In this document: one piece after another, positions 8,880 to 18,433 of the stretch
How the letters are laid out: each line of letters starts with the position of its first letter
Numbering within the stretch: position 1 is the stretch's first letter
Source of the DNA: an uncultured Mollicutes bacterium
GTDB lineage: Bacteria; Bacillota_I; Bacilli_A; Acholeplasmatales; Anaeroplasmataceae
Direction of reading: 5' to 3'
DNA: 49,519 bases
NCBI GenBank assembly: GCA_947174785.1
Contig: CAMWKG010000011.1
Location: 1 to 49,519, forward strand
Position numbers and translations under genes: made by a program
The notes under the pieces: model-generated
Told to the model about the DNA's origin: nothing
What the model saw: only the letters and a program-made list of their open reading frames with translations
The model's database searches: none

Positions 8880-10232
8880 ATGAAAAGCTTATCAGAAATC
8901 AATGATTTTGTAGAGTCACAAAAAAAGAAAGTTAATGATAAATATCGCTTAAAGTACCATATGATGCCGCCAGTAGGATGGATGAATGATCCAAATGGTT
9001 TAGTTTATTTTGGTGGGAAATATCATTTGTTTTATCAATATAATCCATATAATACTTTACCAGGAACAATGATGTGGGGACATTCCACTTCTAAAGATCT
9101 AATTCAATTCCATGATGAACCAGTAGCACTGATTCCAACAGAGCCACATACAAGTATTTTCTCTGGTGGTGCTATCCAAATTGAAGGAGAACTCAACGCA
9201 GTCTATACACTTCACTATGAACTTGATGGAGAGAAAAAGGAAGAGGTCTATTTAGTTAAATCAAAAGATGGTATTCATTTTTCAGAACCTGTTTGTGTTT
9301 TTGATAACAACACATTACCTGAGAATATTAGCCGTATGGATTTCCGTGATCCTTTCCCAGTTCTTATAGATGATAAAATTTATGTGTTGGTGGGAGGAAA
9401 GGATGTTAAGCTCAATAAAGGAGTTATTGTAGTTTTAAAGGGAGATTCCTTAGATAAGCTTGAATATGCTTTTACTCTTGGACCTTTCTATGAGCTTGGA
9501 GATATGGGAGAATGTCCTAGTTATTTTAAAGTAAATGATAAGGATGTAATCGTTGTATCTGGATGTCATGTTCAAAATAGAGATAATGATTTCAAGAATA
9601 TTAACTCTAGTGTATTTATTGTTGGAAACCTTGATTTCCAGCAGGGAAAAATGAGTATTGATTTTATTAAAGAGATAGATAAAGGAGATGCCTTCTATGC
9701 TCCTCAATTTATCAATGGTATACGTGAACCAATTATGATTGGTTGGATGGAAATGTGGGGAAAAGAATATCCTACACATGAAATGAATCATAACTGGACA
9801 GGAGCATTCTCAATTCCTCGTAGGTTAATGATTCAAGATAAGGATATTTATCAAATTCCAGTAGAAAGCTTAAAGAGTTATCATAAGGAATATAAATCAA
9901 GTACACATTGCTTGGATATTTCGTTTGATATATTTTATAAAGGAAAACTGGAAATTAATGGAGTTAATGGGAAAGTAGTACTTAACTTAGAAGATTATTT
10001 CTATTTGGATACTACTCAAGCAAACAATAAAAATGGTTATATTAGAAGAACGAATCATACCTATAGCAGTTGTCATGTCAGACTACTCGTAGATGTTTCT
10101 AGTATAGAAGTTTTTGTTGACAATGGTAAAGAAGCAATCAGTAGTAGAATTTATTTAAATGGAGATTATACGATTGTTTCTAACGAAGCTATTCGTAATA
10201 TACAAATGAAAGAGGTAGGTGTTTATAAATGA
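8880..10232 (+). CDS. sacA: Cytoplasmic GH32 beta-fructofuranosidase / sucrose-6-phosphate hydrolase
   Basis: A 451-residue GH32 enzyme without signal peptide, so intracellular. The catalytic triad is complete: WMNDPNG with nucleophile D37, FRDP with D157, GECPS with E211. It should release fructose from imported fructo-oligosaccharides or sucrose (or phosphorylated sucrose). Because uptake here is by an ABC system and not by a PTS, unphosphorylated substrates are more likely. Length fits the family. The start at ATG 8880 lies two bases after the previous stop with only a weak GGTGA upstream, so translation may be coupled; ATG 8865 and 8868 are alternatives. It shares ATGA with the next gene. 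The symbol denotes the family, not proven orthology. Confidence 0.93.
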   Translation: MKSLSEINDFVESQKKKVNDKYRLKYHMMPPVGWMNDPNGLVYFGGKYHLFYQYNPYNTLPGTMMWGHSTSKDLIQFHDEPVALIPTEPHTSIFSGGAIQIEGELNAVYTLHYELDGEKKEEVYLVKSKDGIHFSEPVCVFDNNTLPENISRMDFRDPFPVLIDDKIYVLVGGKDVKLNKGVIVVLKGDSLDKLEYAFTLGPFYELGDMGECPSYFKVNDKDVIVVSGCHVQNRDNDFKNINSSVFIVGNLDFQQGKMSIDFIKEIDKGDAFYAPQFINGIREPIMIGWMEMWGKEYPTHEMNHNWTGAFSIPRRLMIQDKDIYQIPVESLKSYHKEYKSSTHCLDISFDIFYKGKLEINGVNGKVVLNLEDYFYLDTTQANNKNGYIRRTNHTYSSCHVRLLVDVSSIEVFVDNGKEAISSRIYLNGDYTIVSNEAIRNIQMKEVGVYK

Positions 10233-11725
10233 AAAAGAAAATAGGTGCATTTCTACTGTTATCTCTATTAGGGGTTCTTGTAGTAGGCTGCTCAAGTAAG
10301 AAACCTAAAGAGGAAAATAATAGAACACTTTATCCTGTGTCTTCCTACGAAGAAACACTTGCAATTACAATGGGTGATGTTATGCCATTTTATGATAATG
10401 GCGTTATGAACATCTATCACTTACAAAATAGTAAGGGAACAAATAGTATGTATTACCATCCTATATCTCGTGTAACTACAACGGATTATGTAAATTATAA
10501 GGATGAAGGCATAGCTATCCCATTTGAAGAGGAATATAATTCTCCTGATGCAGCTATAGGAACAGGCTCATTTATAAAAGATAAGATTGGGAAATATCAT
10601 TGTTTCTATACAGGACATAATGCTGCAGAGGGGACAGGATTACCTCAAGTTGAGGTTATAAGACATGCTACAAGTGATGATCAAAAGACATGGACAAAGG
10701 TAGAGGATTTTAATCTCTATGGCGATTGTGATGATTTCCGTGATCCATATGTATATTATGATTCTAATGATGAGTGCTATTATATGCTTGTTACAACAAG
10801 AGTAAATGGAACAGGAGTAATTAAACAATATTCTACAAATGATTTATTTTTAGATGATGAGTATTGGCAGGATTGTGGTGTATTTTTCTGGAATGATAAT
10901 GGGTCATATAATATGGAATGTCCTTCCTATATTGAATATAATGGGTTTTACTATTTGGCTTTCAGTGAACAAGGAGACAATCGTGTAACACATTATCGTT
11001 TTAAAACAAGTCCAGATGGAGAATGGAAAAAATTTGAACGCGACAGCATTGATGCAAGTGGATTCTATGCAGGCAGATTAGAAAAGGCCGGAGAAGAACT
11101 ATATGCCTTTGCTTGGTGTGCTAATCTAACAGGCGGCTTTACAGGTGATTTTGACTGGGGTGGCAATCTAGTTGCACATAAAATTACTCAATCTGCAAGT
11201 GGCGAATTAAATGCAGTAATGATTGATTCTGTTTATAATCATCTTTCTAAAAAAGTTGAATATAAGACACTGGATAATAAAAAGCTAGATATGTTATCCT
11301 TTGAGGCAGAGGGGTTCCATTCTACCTGTCTTCAAAAATTAAGCAAGAACATTACTAGATTAAACTTCAAATTTACAATTGAAGATAGAACGGGTGATTT
11401 TGGTTTAACATTTAATGTTAAAGGAGCAAACAATAGATTAGGTACTGCTGTAATTGCATTTGAGCCTAGTAAAAATAGTTTATCTTGTTATAATAATGTT
11501 TATAATGTAATTCGTTATGGAAAGGCACTTTCTACAGTATCCTTTGTTTATTCCAGAAATAAGGAATATGAAGTAAATATACTTATCGATAATGAAATTA
11601 TGACAGTATATTTAGATGATGCTGTAGCATTGACCGTAAGACTATCAGGTGCAAGCAATAAGAATTTTGCTTTCTATTCAAATCAAACCGGCGTTACATT
11701 TAGAGGTATAAAGTTTTATGAGTAA
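10229..11725 (+). CDS. GH32-like fructosidase lipoprotein
   Basis: A 498-residue lipoprotein with lipobox VVGC (Cys about residue 21). It has the GH32 propeller motifs in divergent form: the nucleophile block reads MGDVMPFYDNG instead of WMNDPNG, placing D50 as candidate nucleophile; DFRDP gives D172; MECPS gives E230. The C-terminal half (about 330-498) is the GH32 beta-sandwich. Keeping all three acidic residues suggests an active exo-acting enzyme on the outer face of the membrane rather than a pure binding protein. It starts with the ATGA overlap of sacA and ends in an ATGAGTAA overlap with the fructokinase, so it is tightly co-translated. Fine specificity is unknown. Confidence 0.82.
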   Translation: MKKKIGAFLLLSLLGVLVVGCSSKKPKEENNRTLYPVSSYEETLAITMGDVMPFYDNGVMNIYHLQNSKGTNSMYYHPISRVTTTDYVNYKDEGIAIPFEEEYNSPDAAIGTGSFIKDKIGKYHCFYTGHNAAEGTGLPQVEVIRHATSDDQKTWTKVEDFNLYGDCDDFRDPYVYYDSNDECYYMLVTTRVNGTGVIKQYSTNDLFLDDEYWQDCGVFFWNDNGSYNMECPSYIEYNGFYYLAFSEQGDNRVTHYRFKTSPDGEWKKFERDSIDASGFYAGRLEKAGEELYAFAWCANLTGGFTGDFDWGGNLVAHKITQSASGELNAVMIDSVYNHLSKKVEYKTLDNKKLDMLSFEAEGFHSTCLQKLSKNITRLNFKFTIEDRTGDFGLTFNVKGANNRLGTAVIAFEPSKNSLSCYNNVYNVIRYGKALSTVSFVYSRNKEYEVNILIDNEIMTVYLDDAVALTVRLSGASNKNFAFYSNQTGVTFRGIKFYE

Positions 11726-12656
11726 ATTATATTCTATTGGTGAATTGCTGATTGATTTTCAATCTGTAGGAACAGGCTCCTTAAAGGAAACAAAAGAGTT
11801 TGTGAAAAACGCAGGTGGAGCACCTGCCAATGTATGTGTTCAGGCAGTGAAATTTGGGAAGGATGCTGTATATTTAACTAAAGTGGGAAATGATGGCTTT
11901 GGAGACTTTTTAATAGATTCTTTAAAGAATGAAGGAGTTGATGTAAGCTTCATTTCTAAAAGCAATGAGTATGATACATCCTTAGCCTTTGTAAGCTTTA
12001 AAGAAGATGGAGAACGTGAATTTTCCTTCTATAGGAAAATGGCTGCAGATCTTCATTTTACAAAAGAAGATTTTAAAGATGTTGCTTTTACAAAGAATGA
12101 TATTTTAGAATTTGGCAGTGTAGCGTTGAAGACAGAGGTTTCTAGACAAACGCACAATGATTTAATTGAAAGAGCAAAAGCCGCTCATGCATTAATTGCA
12201 TTTGATCCTAATTTAAGATTAAATCTTTGGGAAAATCATGAAGAATTAAAGAGCATTGTTAAACAATATATCTCTTGTGCAGACATTATTAAAATTGGTT
12301 TAGATGAATTGGAATTCATTACAGGAAAAAGTGAAGAGTCTGCCGTAAAGGAAATTCTTCACAAAGATTTGAAGGTATTACTTGTTACCTATGGAAGTCA
12401 TGGGGCAAGATTATATCTACAAAACGGAAAAAGTTATTATAACCCAGGATATAGGGTACAAGCAGTAGATACAACAGGTGCAGGAGATTCCTTCTTCGGA
12501 GCCTTCTTGGCAGAAGTGCTAGACGGTGGACTTTCAGCTTGTGATTATGAGAAAGCTTTAGATATCGCATGTAGGTGTGGCGCATACACAACAACAGGGT
12601 ATGGTGCTATTCCAGCAATGGGAACAAAAGAAAAAGTGGTAAAGGAGATTAAGTAA
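11718..12656 (+). CDS. scrK: Fructokinase, PfkB family
   Basis: A 312-residue ribokinase-fold sugar kinase predicted to phosphorylate fructose to fructose-6-phosphate with ATP in the cytoplasm. The N-terminal signature NAGGAPANV lies at about residues 32-40 and the C-terminal PfkB signature [13 protein letters not shown] places the catalytic base at D257. Length is normal. It starts inside the last codons of the GH32 lipoprotein gene (8-bp overlap). Position after two fructosidases supports fructose as substrate over other PfkB substrates such as ribose or 2-keto-3-deoxygluconate. Confidence 0.92.
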   Translation: MSKLYSIGELLIDFQSVGTGSLKETKEFVKNAGGAPANVCVQAVKFGKDAVYLTKVGNDGFGDFLIDSLKNEGVDVSFISKSNEYDTSLAFVSFKEDGEREFSFYRKMAADLHFTKEDFKDVAFTKNDILEFGSVALKTEVSRQTHNDLIERAKAAHALIAFDPNLRLNLWENHEELKSIVKQYISCADIIKIGLDELEFITGKSEESAVKEILHKDLKVLLVTYGSHGARLYLQNGKSYYNPGYRVQAVDTTGAGDSFFGAFLAEVLDGGLSACDYEKALDIACRCGAYTTTGYGAIPAMGTKEKVVKEIK

Positions 12657-12657
12657 A

Positions 12658-13854
12658 ATGGCTACAGTAAAACTTGTGAATGTAAATAAGGTGTATGATA
12701 GTGGAGTTCATGCAGTTCATGACTTCAATATAGATATTAAAGATAAGGAATTCATTGTATTTGTAGGACCATCTGGTTGTGGAAAATCTACAACACTACG
12801 TATGATAGCTGGTCTTGAAGAAATTTCTTATGGAGAATTCTATATCGATGATCAACTCATGAATAATGCTGCTCCAAAGGACAGAGATATTGCAATGGTG
12901 TTCCAATCCTATGCATTATATCCTCAAATGACAGTTTATGGAAATATGGCTTATGCATTAAAGCTTAGAAAAATTCCTAAGGATGAAATTGATAGAAGAG
13001 TTCAAGAGGCTGCTCGTATTTTGAAGCTTACTCCTTATTTGGATAGAAAGCCAAGAGCTATGTCTGGAGGTCAGCGTCAAAGAGTTGCCCTAGGTAGAGC
13101 AATTGTAAGAAGACCAAAGGTATTCTTAATGGATGAGCCATTATCTAACCTAGATGCTAAGCTCCGTGTGGCAATGAGAAGTGAAATTGTTCGTATTCAT
13201 GAGGATGTTGGTGCTACAACAATCTATGTAACACATGATCAAATTGAGGCAATGACAATGGCTTCAAGAATCGTTGTAATGAAGGACGGCTTTATTCAGC
13301 AGATTGGTGAGCCTAATGAGGTTTATCTACATCCAAATAATATGTTCGTAGCTGGCTTTATCGGTACTCCTGCAATGAATTTTATTCATGGTAAAGTAGA
13401 GAAAGGATATTTTTATCCAGATGAGGCAGAGTGTAAGATTCCACTAACTCCTGAACAGAAGAAGCTTTTGAGAAATTATGATGAACATCGTGTGGTATAT
13501 GGAATTCGTCCAGAGCATTTGATTTTCAATGAGAGTTCCTTGTTTGAAAATGCGAAAAAGCATTCATTTAAAATGAAGAAAGAAATTGTTGAAAAGCTTG
13601 GAGATGTAGTTAATGTTCATGGTAGTCTAGGAAGTGCAAAGATAATCATTAAGATGAACATGAAGTATTTCAATTCTTTAAAAGAAGATGTTTTGGTAGC
13701 TATCGATACTGAGCATGCAAAATTCTTTAATGAATCAACAACAAGAGTTATTACAGAAAGTGATAATGCCTATGAGGAGGTAGTAAATACAAAATCCTTA
13801 GATGAGGATAATGTTGTTATTGTTGATTTGAAAAAAAAGAAGAAAGAAAAATAA
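12658..13854 (+). CDS. msmK: Sugar ABC importer ATPase, MsmK/UgpC type
   Basis: A 398-residue ATPase that probably energises the LplB/YtcP permease pair. Walker [10 protein letters not shown] is at residues 37-45, the Q-loop [13 protein letters not shown] near 82-94, the signature MSGGQRQR near 136-143, and Walker [16 protein letters not shown] follows. The C-terminal third is the OB-fold TOBE region typical of MalK/MsmK. It starts one base after the fructokinase stop with AAGGAG upstream. LplABC-type clusters often lack a local ATPase and use a shared MsmK, so one inside the cluster suggests a self-contained importer, although it might also serve other CUT1 permeases. The C-terminus ends in a lysine-rich tail. 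Confidence 0.94.
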   Translation: MATVKLVNVNKVYDSGVHAVHDFNIDIKDKEFIVFVGPSGCGKSTTLRMIAGLEEISYGEFYIDDQLMNNAAPKDRDIAMVFQSYALYPQMTVYGNMAYALKLRKIPKDEIDRRVQEAARILKLTPYLDRKPRAMSGGQRQRVALGRAIVRRPKVFLMDEPLSNLDAKLRVAMRSEIVRIHEDVGATTIYVTHDQIEAMTMASRIVVMKDGFIQQIGEPNEVYLHPNNMFVAGFIGTPAMNFIHGKVEKGYFYPDEAECKIPLTPEQKKLLRNYDEHRVVYGIRPEHLIFNESSLFENAKKHSFKMKKEIVEKLGDVVNVHGSLGSAKIIIKMNMKYFNSLKEDVLVAIDTEHAKFFNESTTRVITESDNAYEEVVNTKSLDEDNVVIVDLKKKKKEK

Positions 13855-13866
13855 AATAAACTAGAT

Positions 13867-13893
13867 AGGTGGAAGAAATTCCACCTTTTTTTT
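13867..13893 (+). terminator. Rho-independent terminator of the fructan operon
   Basis: An 8-bp stem (AGGTGGAA/TTCCACCT) with a GAAA tetraloop is followed by a run of eight T, 12 bp after the msmK stop. It closes the co-directional run that starts before base 115. Confidence 0.9.
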
Positions 13894-13904
13894 GTAAAAA
13901 AACG

Positions 13905-13913
13905 TGATATAAT
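13905..13913 (+). promoter_or_regulatory. Extended -10 promoter for the yitT-like gene
   Basis: TGATATAAT is an extended -10 element 34 bp before the ATG at 13948 and directly after the fructan-operon terminator. No good -35 lies at 17 bp. The same nonamer precedes def, the luxE-like gene and the tRNA pair in this window. Confidence 0.6.
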
Positions 13914-13947
13914 AAGAATATATAATGAATTGTAGAGGTTTTGTTGT

Positions 13948-14838
13948 ATGAATAAGAAAGTTGTAATGGAAGAATCCTTCCACGTGTCCATAGTTTTAGT
14001 TTCTGCAGTTGTATATTCTTTAGGCGTTATGTGGTTTATCACCCCTGCGGGATTATATTCTTCTGGAATGACAGGACTAGGACAAATTATTTCTGATATT
14101 ATATCGTTATGTACAGGTGGAAAGGTAAAGATTCCTCTAGGTGTATTTACGTTTGTTTTAAATGTCCCTTTATTTGTATATGGTTGGAAAAAGGTTTCCG
14201 TTCGCTTTGCAATATATTCCTTATTGTCTGTAATTGTCCAGTCCATAATTATGATGGGATGGATTCCCGAATATACCTTCGGAATTAATGCTAAAGAAAA
14301 CCAACTTTTGTTTGCATTAATTGGTGGTTTAGTGACTGGTCTTGCTAATGGTATTGCATTACGATTTGGTACATCTACTGGAGGCTTGGATATTATTGCT
14401 CAAGCATTATCTATAGAGAAGGGTATTTCTATTGGTATGGTTACTATGTCATTTAACTGTTTAATCGCATTGATCGGTGGTGGAGTTATCGCAGGTGCTT
14501 GGGAAATCTCTATGTACACATTTATCCGCATTATTATAACCTCTATAGTAGTGGATAAGATTCATACGGCATATAATTTTATCCGATTAGATATTATTTC
14601 AGATCATGTGGATGAAATATCTACTCGTATTATGGAAGAACTAAAGCATGGTGTTACCTTACTTACAGTAGAGGGAGCATATACACATAAACAGAAAAAA
14701 GATGCGTTTGTTATTTTAACAAAATATGAGCTTACTCGTGCAAGGAAAATTTGCATGGAAGTCGATCCTGATGTATTTGTAATCATTGCTCCTGCTAAAG
14801 GAACGATTGGACGTTATGTCAGAAAGACTATAATGTAG
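13948..14838 (+). CDS. yitT: YitT family membrane protein (DUF2179)
   Basis: A 296-residue integral membrane protein with about five or six hydrophobic helices in the first 200 residues, including a glycine-rich ITPAGLYSSGMTGLGQI segment and GLANGIALRFGTSTGG, followed by a soluble C-terminal DUF2179 domain of about 80 residues (DHVDEISTRIMEEL onward). YitT proteins are widespread in Gram-positives; their transport substrate is not known. The ATG at 13948 follows AGAGGTT. The next gene starts 8 bp after the stop, so the two are probably co-transcribed. Confidence 0.88.
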   Translation: MNKKVVMEESFHVSIVLVSAVVYSLGVMWFITPAGLYSSGMTGLGQIISDIISLCTGGKVKIPLGVFTFVLNVPLFVYGWKKVSVRFAIYSLLSVIVQSIIMMGWIPEYTFGINAKENQLLFALIGGLVTGLANGIALRFGTSTGGLDIIAQALSIEKGISIGMVTMSFNCLIALIGGGVIAGAWEISMYTFIRIIITSIVVDKIHTAYNFIRLDIISDHVDEISTRIMEELKHGVTLLTVEGAYTHKQKKDAFVILTKYELTRARKICMEVDPDVFVIIAPAKGTIGRYVRKTIM

Positions 14839-14846
14839 GTACATAT

Positions 14847-15542
14847 ATGATAAGCTCAATGGATAATCCAAAAATAAAAACTTTATTAAAACTGAAACAA
14901 TCAAAATATCGAAAATCAGAACAAGCATTTATTGTTGAAGGAAGTCATCTTGTTTCTGAGGCAAGGCTTGCAGGTGTATTAATGGAAGCATATTCTATAG
15001 AGGATAAAGATGGTTATATTCAAGTTTCAGAAGGTGTAATGAAAAAAATATGCAACACTGATACCGTAGTAAAAGAACTTGGTCTTTGTAGAATGCTTAC
15101 AAAATCAGAAATTTCAGATAAGGTATTAATTTTAGATGGAGTTCAAGATCCTGGGAATATGGGAAGCCTAATGCGTAGTGCATGTGCATTTGGCTTTAAT
15201 ACAATGTTTATAGGGACAGGATCAGTAGATATTTATAATGATAAGGTAATTCGCTCTTCACAAGGGGCAATATTTAAATTGAATTTTTTATTTGGTAATG
15301 TTTGCGACTTTGTAAAAAGCTTGAAGCATTGTGTATATGGGACAAATGTTGAGAGTGGAATTCCATTAAAGGAAGTTAAAAAAGAAGATAAGGTTGCAAT
15401 CATTTTAGGCAATGAAGGAAATGGTATTTCTAAGGAAGTAAATGCCTTAGGATTAGAGAATATTTTTATTCCAATGAGAAATACAGAATCCTTGAATGTT
15501 GCGGTTGCAGGTAGTATAATATTATATGAATTTGGTATTTAG
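14847..15542 (+). CDS. TrmH/SpoU family 23S rRNA 2'-O-methyltransferase
   Basis: A 231-residue SPOUT-class enzyme that transfers methyl from SAM to an RNA ribose. The three family motifs are visible: motif 1 LDGVQDPGNMGSLMRSA near residues 92-108, motif 2 ILGNEGNGIS near 187-196, and motif 3 IPMRNTESLNVAVAGSI near 209-225, which form the trefoil knot. The N-terminal substrate-binding domain (about 60 residues, KIKTLLKLKQSKYRKSEQAFIVEG-like start) is present. It sits between yitT and ppdK with short gaps. The exact target nucleotide cannot be told from sequence. Confidence 0.9.
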   Translation: MISSMDNPKIKTLLKLKQSKYRKSEQAFIVEGSHLVSEARLAGVLMEAYSIEDKDGYIQVSEGVMKKICNTDTVVKELGLCRMLTKSEISDKVLILDGVQDPGNMGSLMRSACAFGFNTMFIGTGSVDIYNDKVIRSSQGAIFKLNFLFGNVCDFVKSLKHCVYGTNVESGIPLKEVKKEDKVAIILGNEGNGISKEVNALGLENIFIPMRNTESLNVAVAGSIILYEFGI

Positions 15543-15554
15543 GAGAAGTTTGTT

Positions 15555-18182
15555 ATGAAAAAGAAATATGTTTATTTATTCACAGAAGCTCATGGTTTGG
15601 GAAAAGAATTATTAGGTGGAAAGGGTGCAGGTCTAGCAGAGATGGCTAGCTTAGGAATCCTTATACCTCAAGGCTTTACGATAACTACAGAAGCTTGTAA
15701 TAAATATTATGAGGATGGTAAAAAGTTATCAAAGGACCTTCTTGATGAAATAAGCAAGAAGTTAAAGGAATTAGAAAAAATTACAGGAAAAACATTTGGT
15801 GGTTCTAAAAATCCTCTACTTGTTTCTGTTCGTTCAGGTGCTAGAGTATCTATGCCTGGAATGATGGATACCATTTTAAATTTAGGTTTGAATGATGAAA
15901 CTGTTGAAGTTTTAGCTAAAGAAACCAATAATGAACGCTTTGCATATGATTCTTATAGAAGATTTATTCTAATGTTTACGAATATTGCAAAGGGCTTTTC
16001 TAGAAAAGAAATGGATACAATGCTTGATGACCTTAAAAAGGAAAAGGGCTATAAGCTAGATTATGAAATTCCTGCTTCTGAGTTAAAAGGTTTAATTGCT
16101 CGTTATAAAGCATGGTATAAGGAAAATGTTGGTGAGGATTTCCCAACAGATCCTTGGAAGCAGCTTGTTGAGGCAGTAGGTGCTGTATTCCGTTCTTGGG
16201 ATAATGAAAGAGCTATTGTTTACCGTAGAATGAATAATATTTCTGATGCCTGGGGAACTGCAGTAAATGTTCAATCTATGGTATTTGGTAATAAGGGTGA
16301 GACAAGCGGAACTGGTGTTGGTTTTTCTCGTGACCCAGGATCAGGAGAAAAGAAGATCTTTGCTGAATACCTTGTTAATGCACAGGGTGAGGATGTTGTT
16401 GCAGGTATTAGAACGCCATTAAAGATTGATGAATTAAAGAAACAACAACCCAATATTTATCAACAGTTTGCAGATACCTCTGCTAAGCTTGAGGCACATT
16501 ATCGTGATATGCAGGATATGGAATTTACTGTTGAGGATGGAAAATTGTATTTCTTACAAACAAGAAATGGAAAAAGAACTGCAGCTGCAGGTGTAAAGAT
16601 TGCTTGTGATATGGTAGACGAGGGTCTAATTACTGAACAAGAGGCTGTAGCTAGAATTGATGTAAATACCTTCCATTACTTACTCTATCCAACATTCTCT
16701 AGTGAAGCATTAGAAAATGGTGTTGTTCTTACAAAGGGAAATCCAGCTTCTCCAGGTGCTGGAATTGGTAAGCTTGCTTTTAGTGCAGCTGAAGCTAAGG
16801 CTCGTAAGGAAAAAGGTGAAAAGGTTATTCTAGTACGTGAGGAAACCTCACCAGAAGATATTATTGGTATGGTAGCTGCTGAGGCTGTTATAACTGCTCG
16901 TGGTGGTATGACTTCTCATGCAGCAGTAGTTGCAAGAGGTATGGGAAAATGTGCAGTAACTGGCTGTAGTGATGCTTATATTGATGAAGATGCAAGAACT
17001 ATGACAGTTCATGGCAAAGTATATGGCCCTGATGATGTTGTGTCTGTAAATGGTTCAACAGGATTAATTTATCTTGGGGCTATTGATATGATTCAATCTC
17101 ATATGTCTGGTGATTTTGCAAGAGTTATGGCATGGGCTGAAAAGTATAAGAAGCTACATGTTCGTGCAAATGCAGATTCTCCAAGAGATGCAATCAAGGC
17201 TATGGAATTTGGGGCAGAAGGTATTGGCTTATGCCGTACAGAGCATATGTTCTTTGGTGAACAAAGAATATTCCATATGAGAAAGATGATATTATCTCAA
17301 AGCTTAGAAGAAAGAGAACAAGCTTTAGAAGAATTATTACCATATCAAAAGGAAGACTTTAAAGCCTTATTCCTAACAATGAAGGGAAGAAATGTAAACA
17401 TTCGTTTATTAGACCCACCTCTTCATGAATTCTTACCAAAAACAGAAGAACAAATCGAAGAGCTTGCAAAGGCATTACATTTATCGTTAACAGAGATTCA
17501 TACACGTATTGAAGTCCATCAGGAGCACAATCCTATGATGGGCTTTAGAGGAGACCGTCTATCTATAGCTTATCCAGAAATTGCTAAAATGCAGGCACGT
17601 GCTATTATCACTGCTGCCATAGAAGCACAAAAGGAAATGGGTGTCTCTGTAGAACCAGAAATTATGGTACCTTTTGTTATTGATTGTTTAGAGTTTAAAA
17701 AGGTTAAAGAAATCATTTGTGCTACCTGTGATGAGGAAATTAAAAAAGCCAATGTCACTATGAAGTATCATGTAGGTACAATGATTGAAATTCCTCGTGC
17801 TGCATTACTTGCAGATGAGATTGCAAAAGAAGCAGAATTCTTCAGTTTTGGTACTAACGATTTAACACAGATGACAATGGGTCTTTCTCGTGATGATGCA
17901 TCTAATTTCTTGAAGTATTATTATGACCATAAGATTTTAGAGCACGATCCATTCCAAACTGTGGATATTGCAGGTGTAGGTAGACTCATTCAAATGGCTT
18001 CTAGCTTAGGTAGAAAAACAAGACCAGAATTACATTTAGGAGTATGTGGTGAAACAGCAGGAGATCCACTCTCTATTGAATTTTATCATCAATGTGGACT
18101 TGATTATATTTCTTGTTCACCTTATCGTATCCCAGTAGCTCGTTTAGCTGCTGCACAAGCAAATATTAAGTATAATAAATAA
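15555..18182 (+). CDS. ppdK: Pyruvate, phosphate dikinase
   Basis: An 875-residue enzyme interconverting PEP + AMP + PPi and pyruvate + ATP + Pi, important in anaerobic glycolysis. The N-terminal ATP-grasp domain begins with LLGGKGAGLAEM; the swivelling phosphohistidine domain has TARGGMTSHAAVV with H455; the C-terminal TIM-barrel PEP/pyruvate domain has GICRTEHMFF-like and GVCGETAGDP motifs with C831, the same number as the catalytic Cys of the well-known clostridial enzyme. Length is normal. The ATG at 15555 follows AGGAGAAG. It is the last gene before a long stem-loop. Confidence 0.97.
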   Translation: MKKKYVYLFTEAHGLGKELLGGKGAGLAEMASLGILIPQGFTITTEACNKYYEDGKKLSKDLLDEISKKLKELEKITGKTFGGSKNPLLVSVRSGARVSMPGMMDTILNLGLNDETVEVLAKETNNERFAYDSYRRFILMFTNIAKGFSRKEMDTMLDDLKKEKGYKLDYEIPASELKGLIARYKAWYKENVGEDFPTDPWKQLVEAVGAVFRSWDNERAIVYRRMNNISDAWGTAVNVQSMVFGNKGETSGTGVGFSRDPGSGEKKIFAEYLVNAQGEDVVAGIRTPLKIDELKKQQPNIYQQFADTSAKLEAHYRDMQDMEFTVEDGKLYFLQTRNGKRTAAAGVKIACDMVDEGLITEQEAVARIDVNTFHYLLYPTFSSEALENGVVLTKGNPASPGAGIGKLAFSAAEAKARKEKGEKVILVREETSPEDIIGMVAAEAVITARGGMTSHAAVVARGMGKCAVTGCSDAYIDEDARTMTVHGKVYGPDDVVSVNGSTGLIYLGAIDMIQSHMSGDFARVMAWAEKYKKLHVRANADSPRDAIKAMEFGAEGIGLCRTEHMFFGEQRIFHMRKMILSQSLEEREQALEELLPYQKEDFKALFLTMKGRNVNIRLLDPPLHEFLPKTEEQIEELAKALHLSLTEIHTRIEVHQEHNPMMGFRGDRLSIAYPEIAKMQARAIITAAIEAQKEMGVSVEPEIMVPFVIDCLEFKKVKEIICATCDEEIKKANVTMKYHVGTMIEIPRAALLADEIAKEAEFFSFGTNDLTQMTMGLSRDDASNFLKYYYDHKILEHDPFQTVDIAGVGRLIQMASSLGRKTRPELHLGVCGETAGDPLSIEFYHQCGLDYISCSPYRIPVARLAAAQANIKYNK

Positions 18183-18232
18183 GTCTTTAAATGGTTTTAA
18201 AAAGATTAGAAATATAAATAAGTTTTATAGAT

Positions 18233-18295
18233 AGCGTGATTGAAAAATGTTTAATTACATTTCTTGTGTACTTACACTCAATCACGCTTTTATTT
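18233..18295 (+). terminator. Long-loop hairpin terminator after ppdK
   Basis: An 11-bp perfect inverted repeat (AGCGTGATTGA at 18233-18243 and its complement at 18278-18288) encloses 34 nt and is followed by TTTTATTTT. A small GTGTA/TACAC hairpin lies in the loop. The element ends ppdK about 50 bp after its stop. Confidence 0.65.
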
Positions 18296-18365
18296 TCGAC
18301 ACTGATTGAAAAATATTCATTATGGTAGAAGATTAGAAGTACCTGTAATATTTATAGTAAAAGCC

Positions 18366-18394
18366 TTGATTTTTTTACAAAATTTCTATAAAAT
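18366..18394 (+). promoter_or_regulatory. Candidate promoter of the M60 peptidase gene
   Basis: TTGATT (18366-18371) and TAAAAT (18389-18394) are separated by 17 bp, and the ATG follows 39 bp downstream with GAGGTAG as ribosome binding site. The surroundings are very AT-rich, so chance matches are possible. Confidence 0.45.
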
Positions 18395-18433
18395 AAAATA
18401 GAAAAATTATATTTTATATCGAGGTAGATTTTT

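Noticed and set aside
13770-14246. A 158-codon open frame on the reverse strand across the msmK end and yitT start
   Set aside because: It is antisense to two clear genes and runs through their terminator; the product has no recognisable motif.
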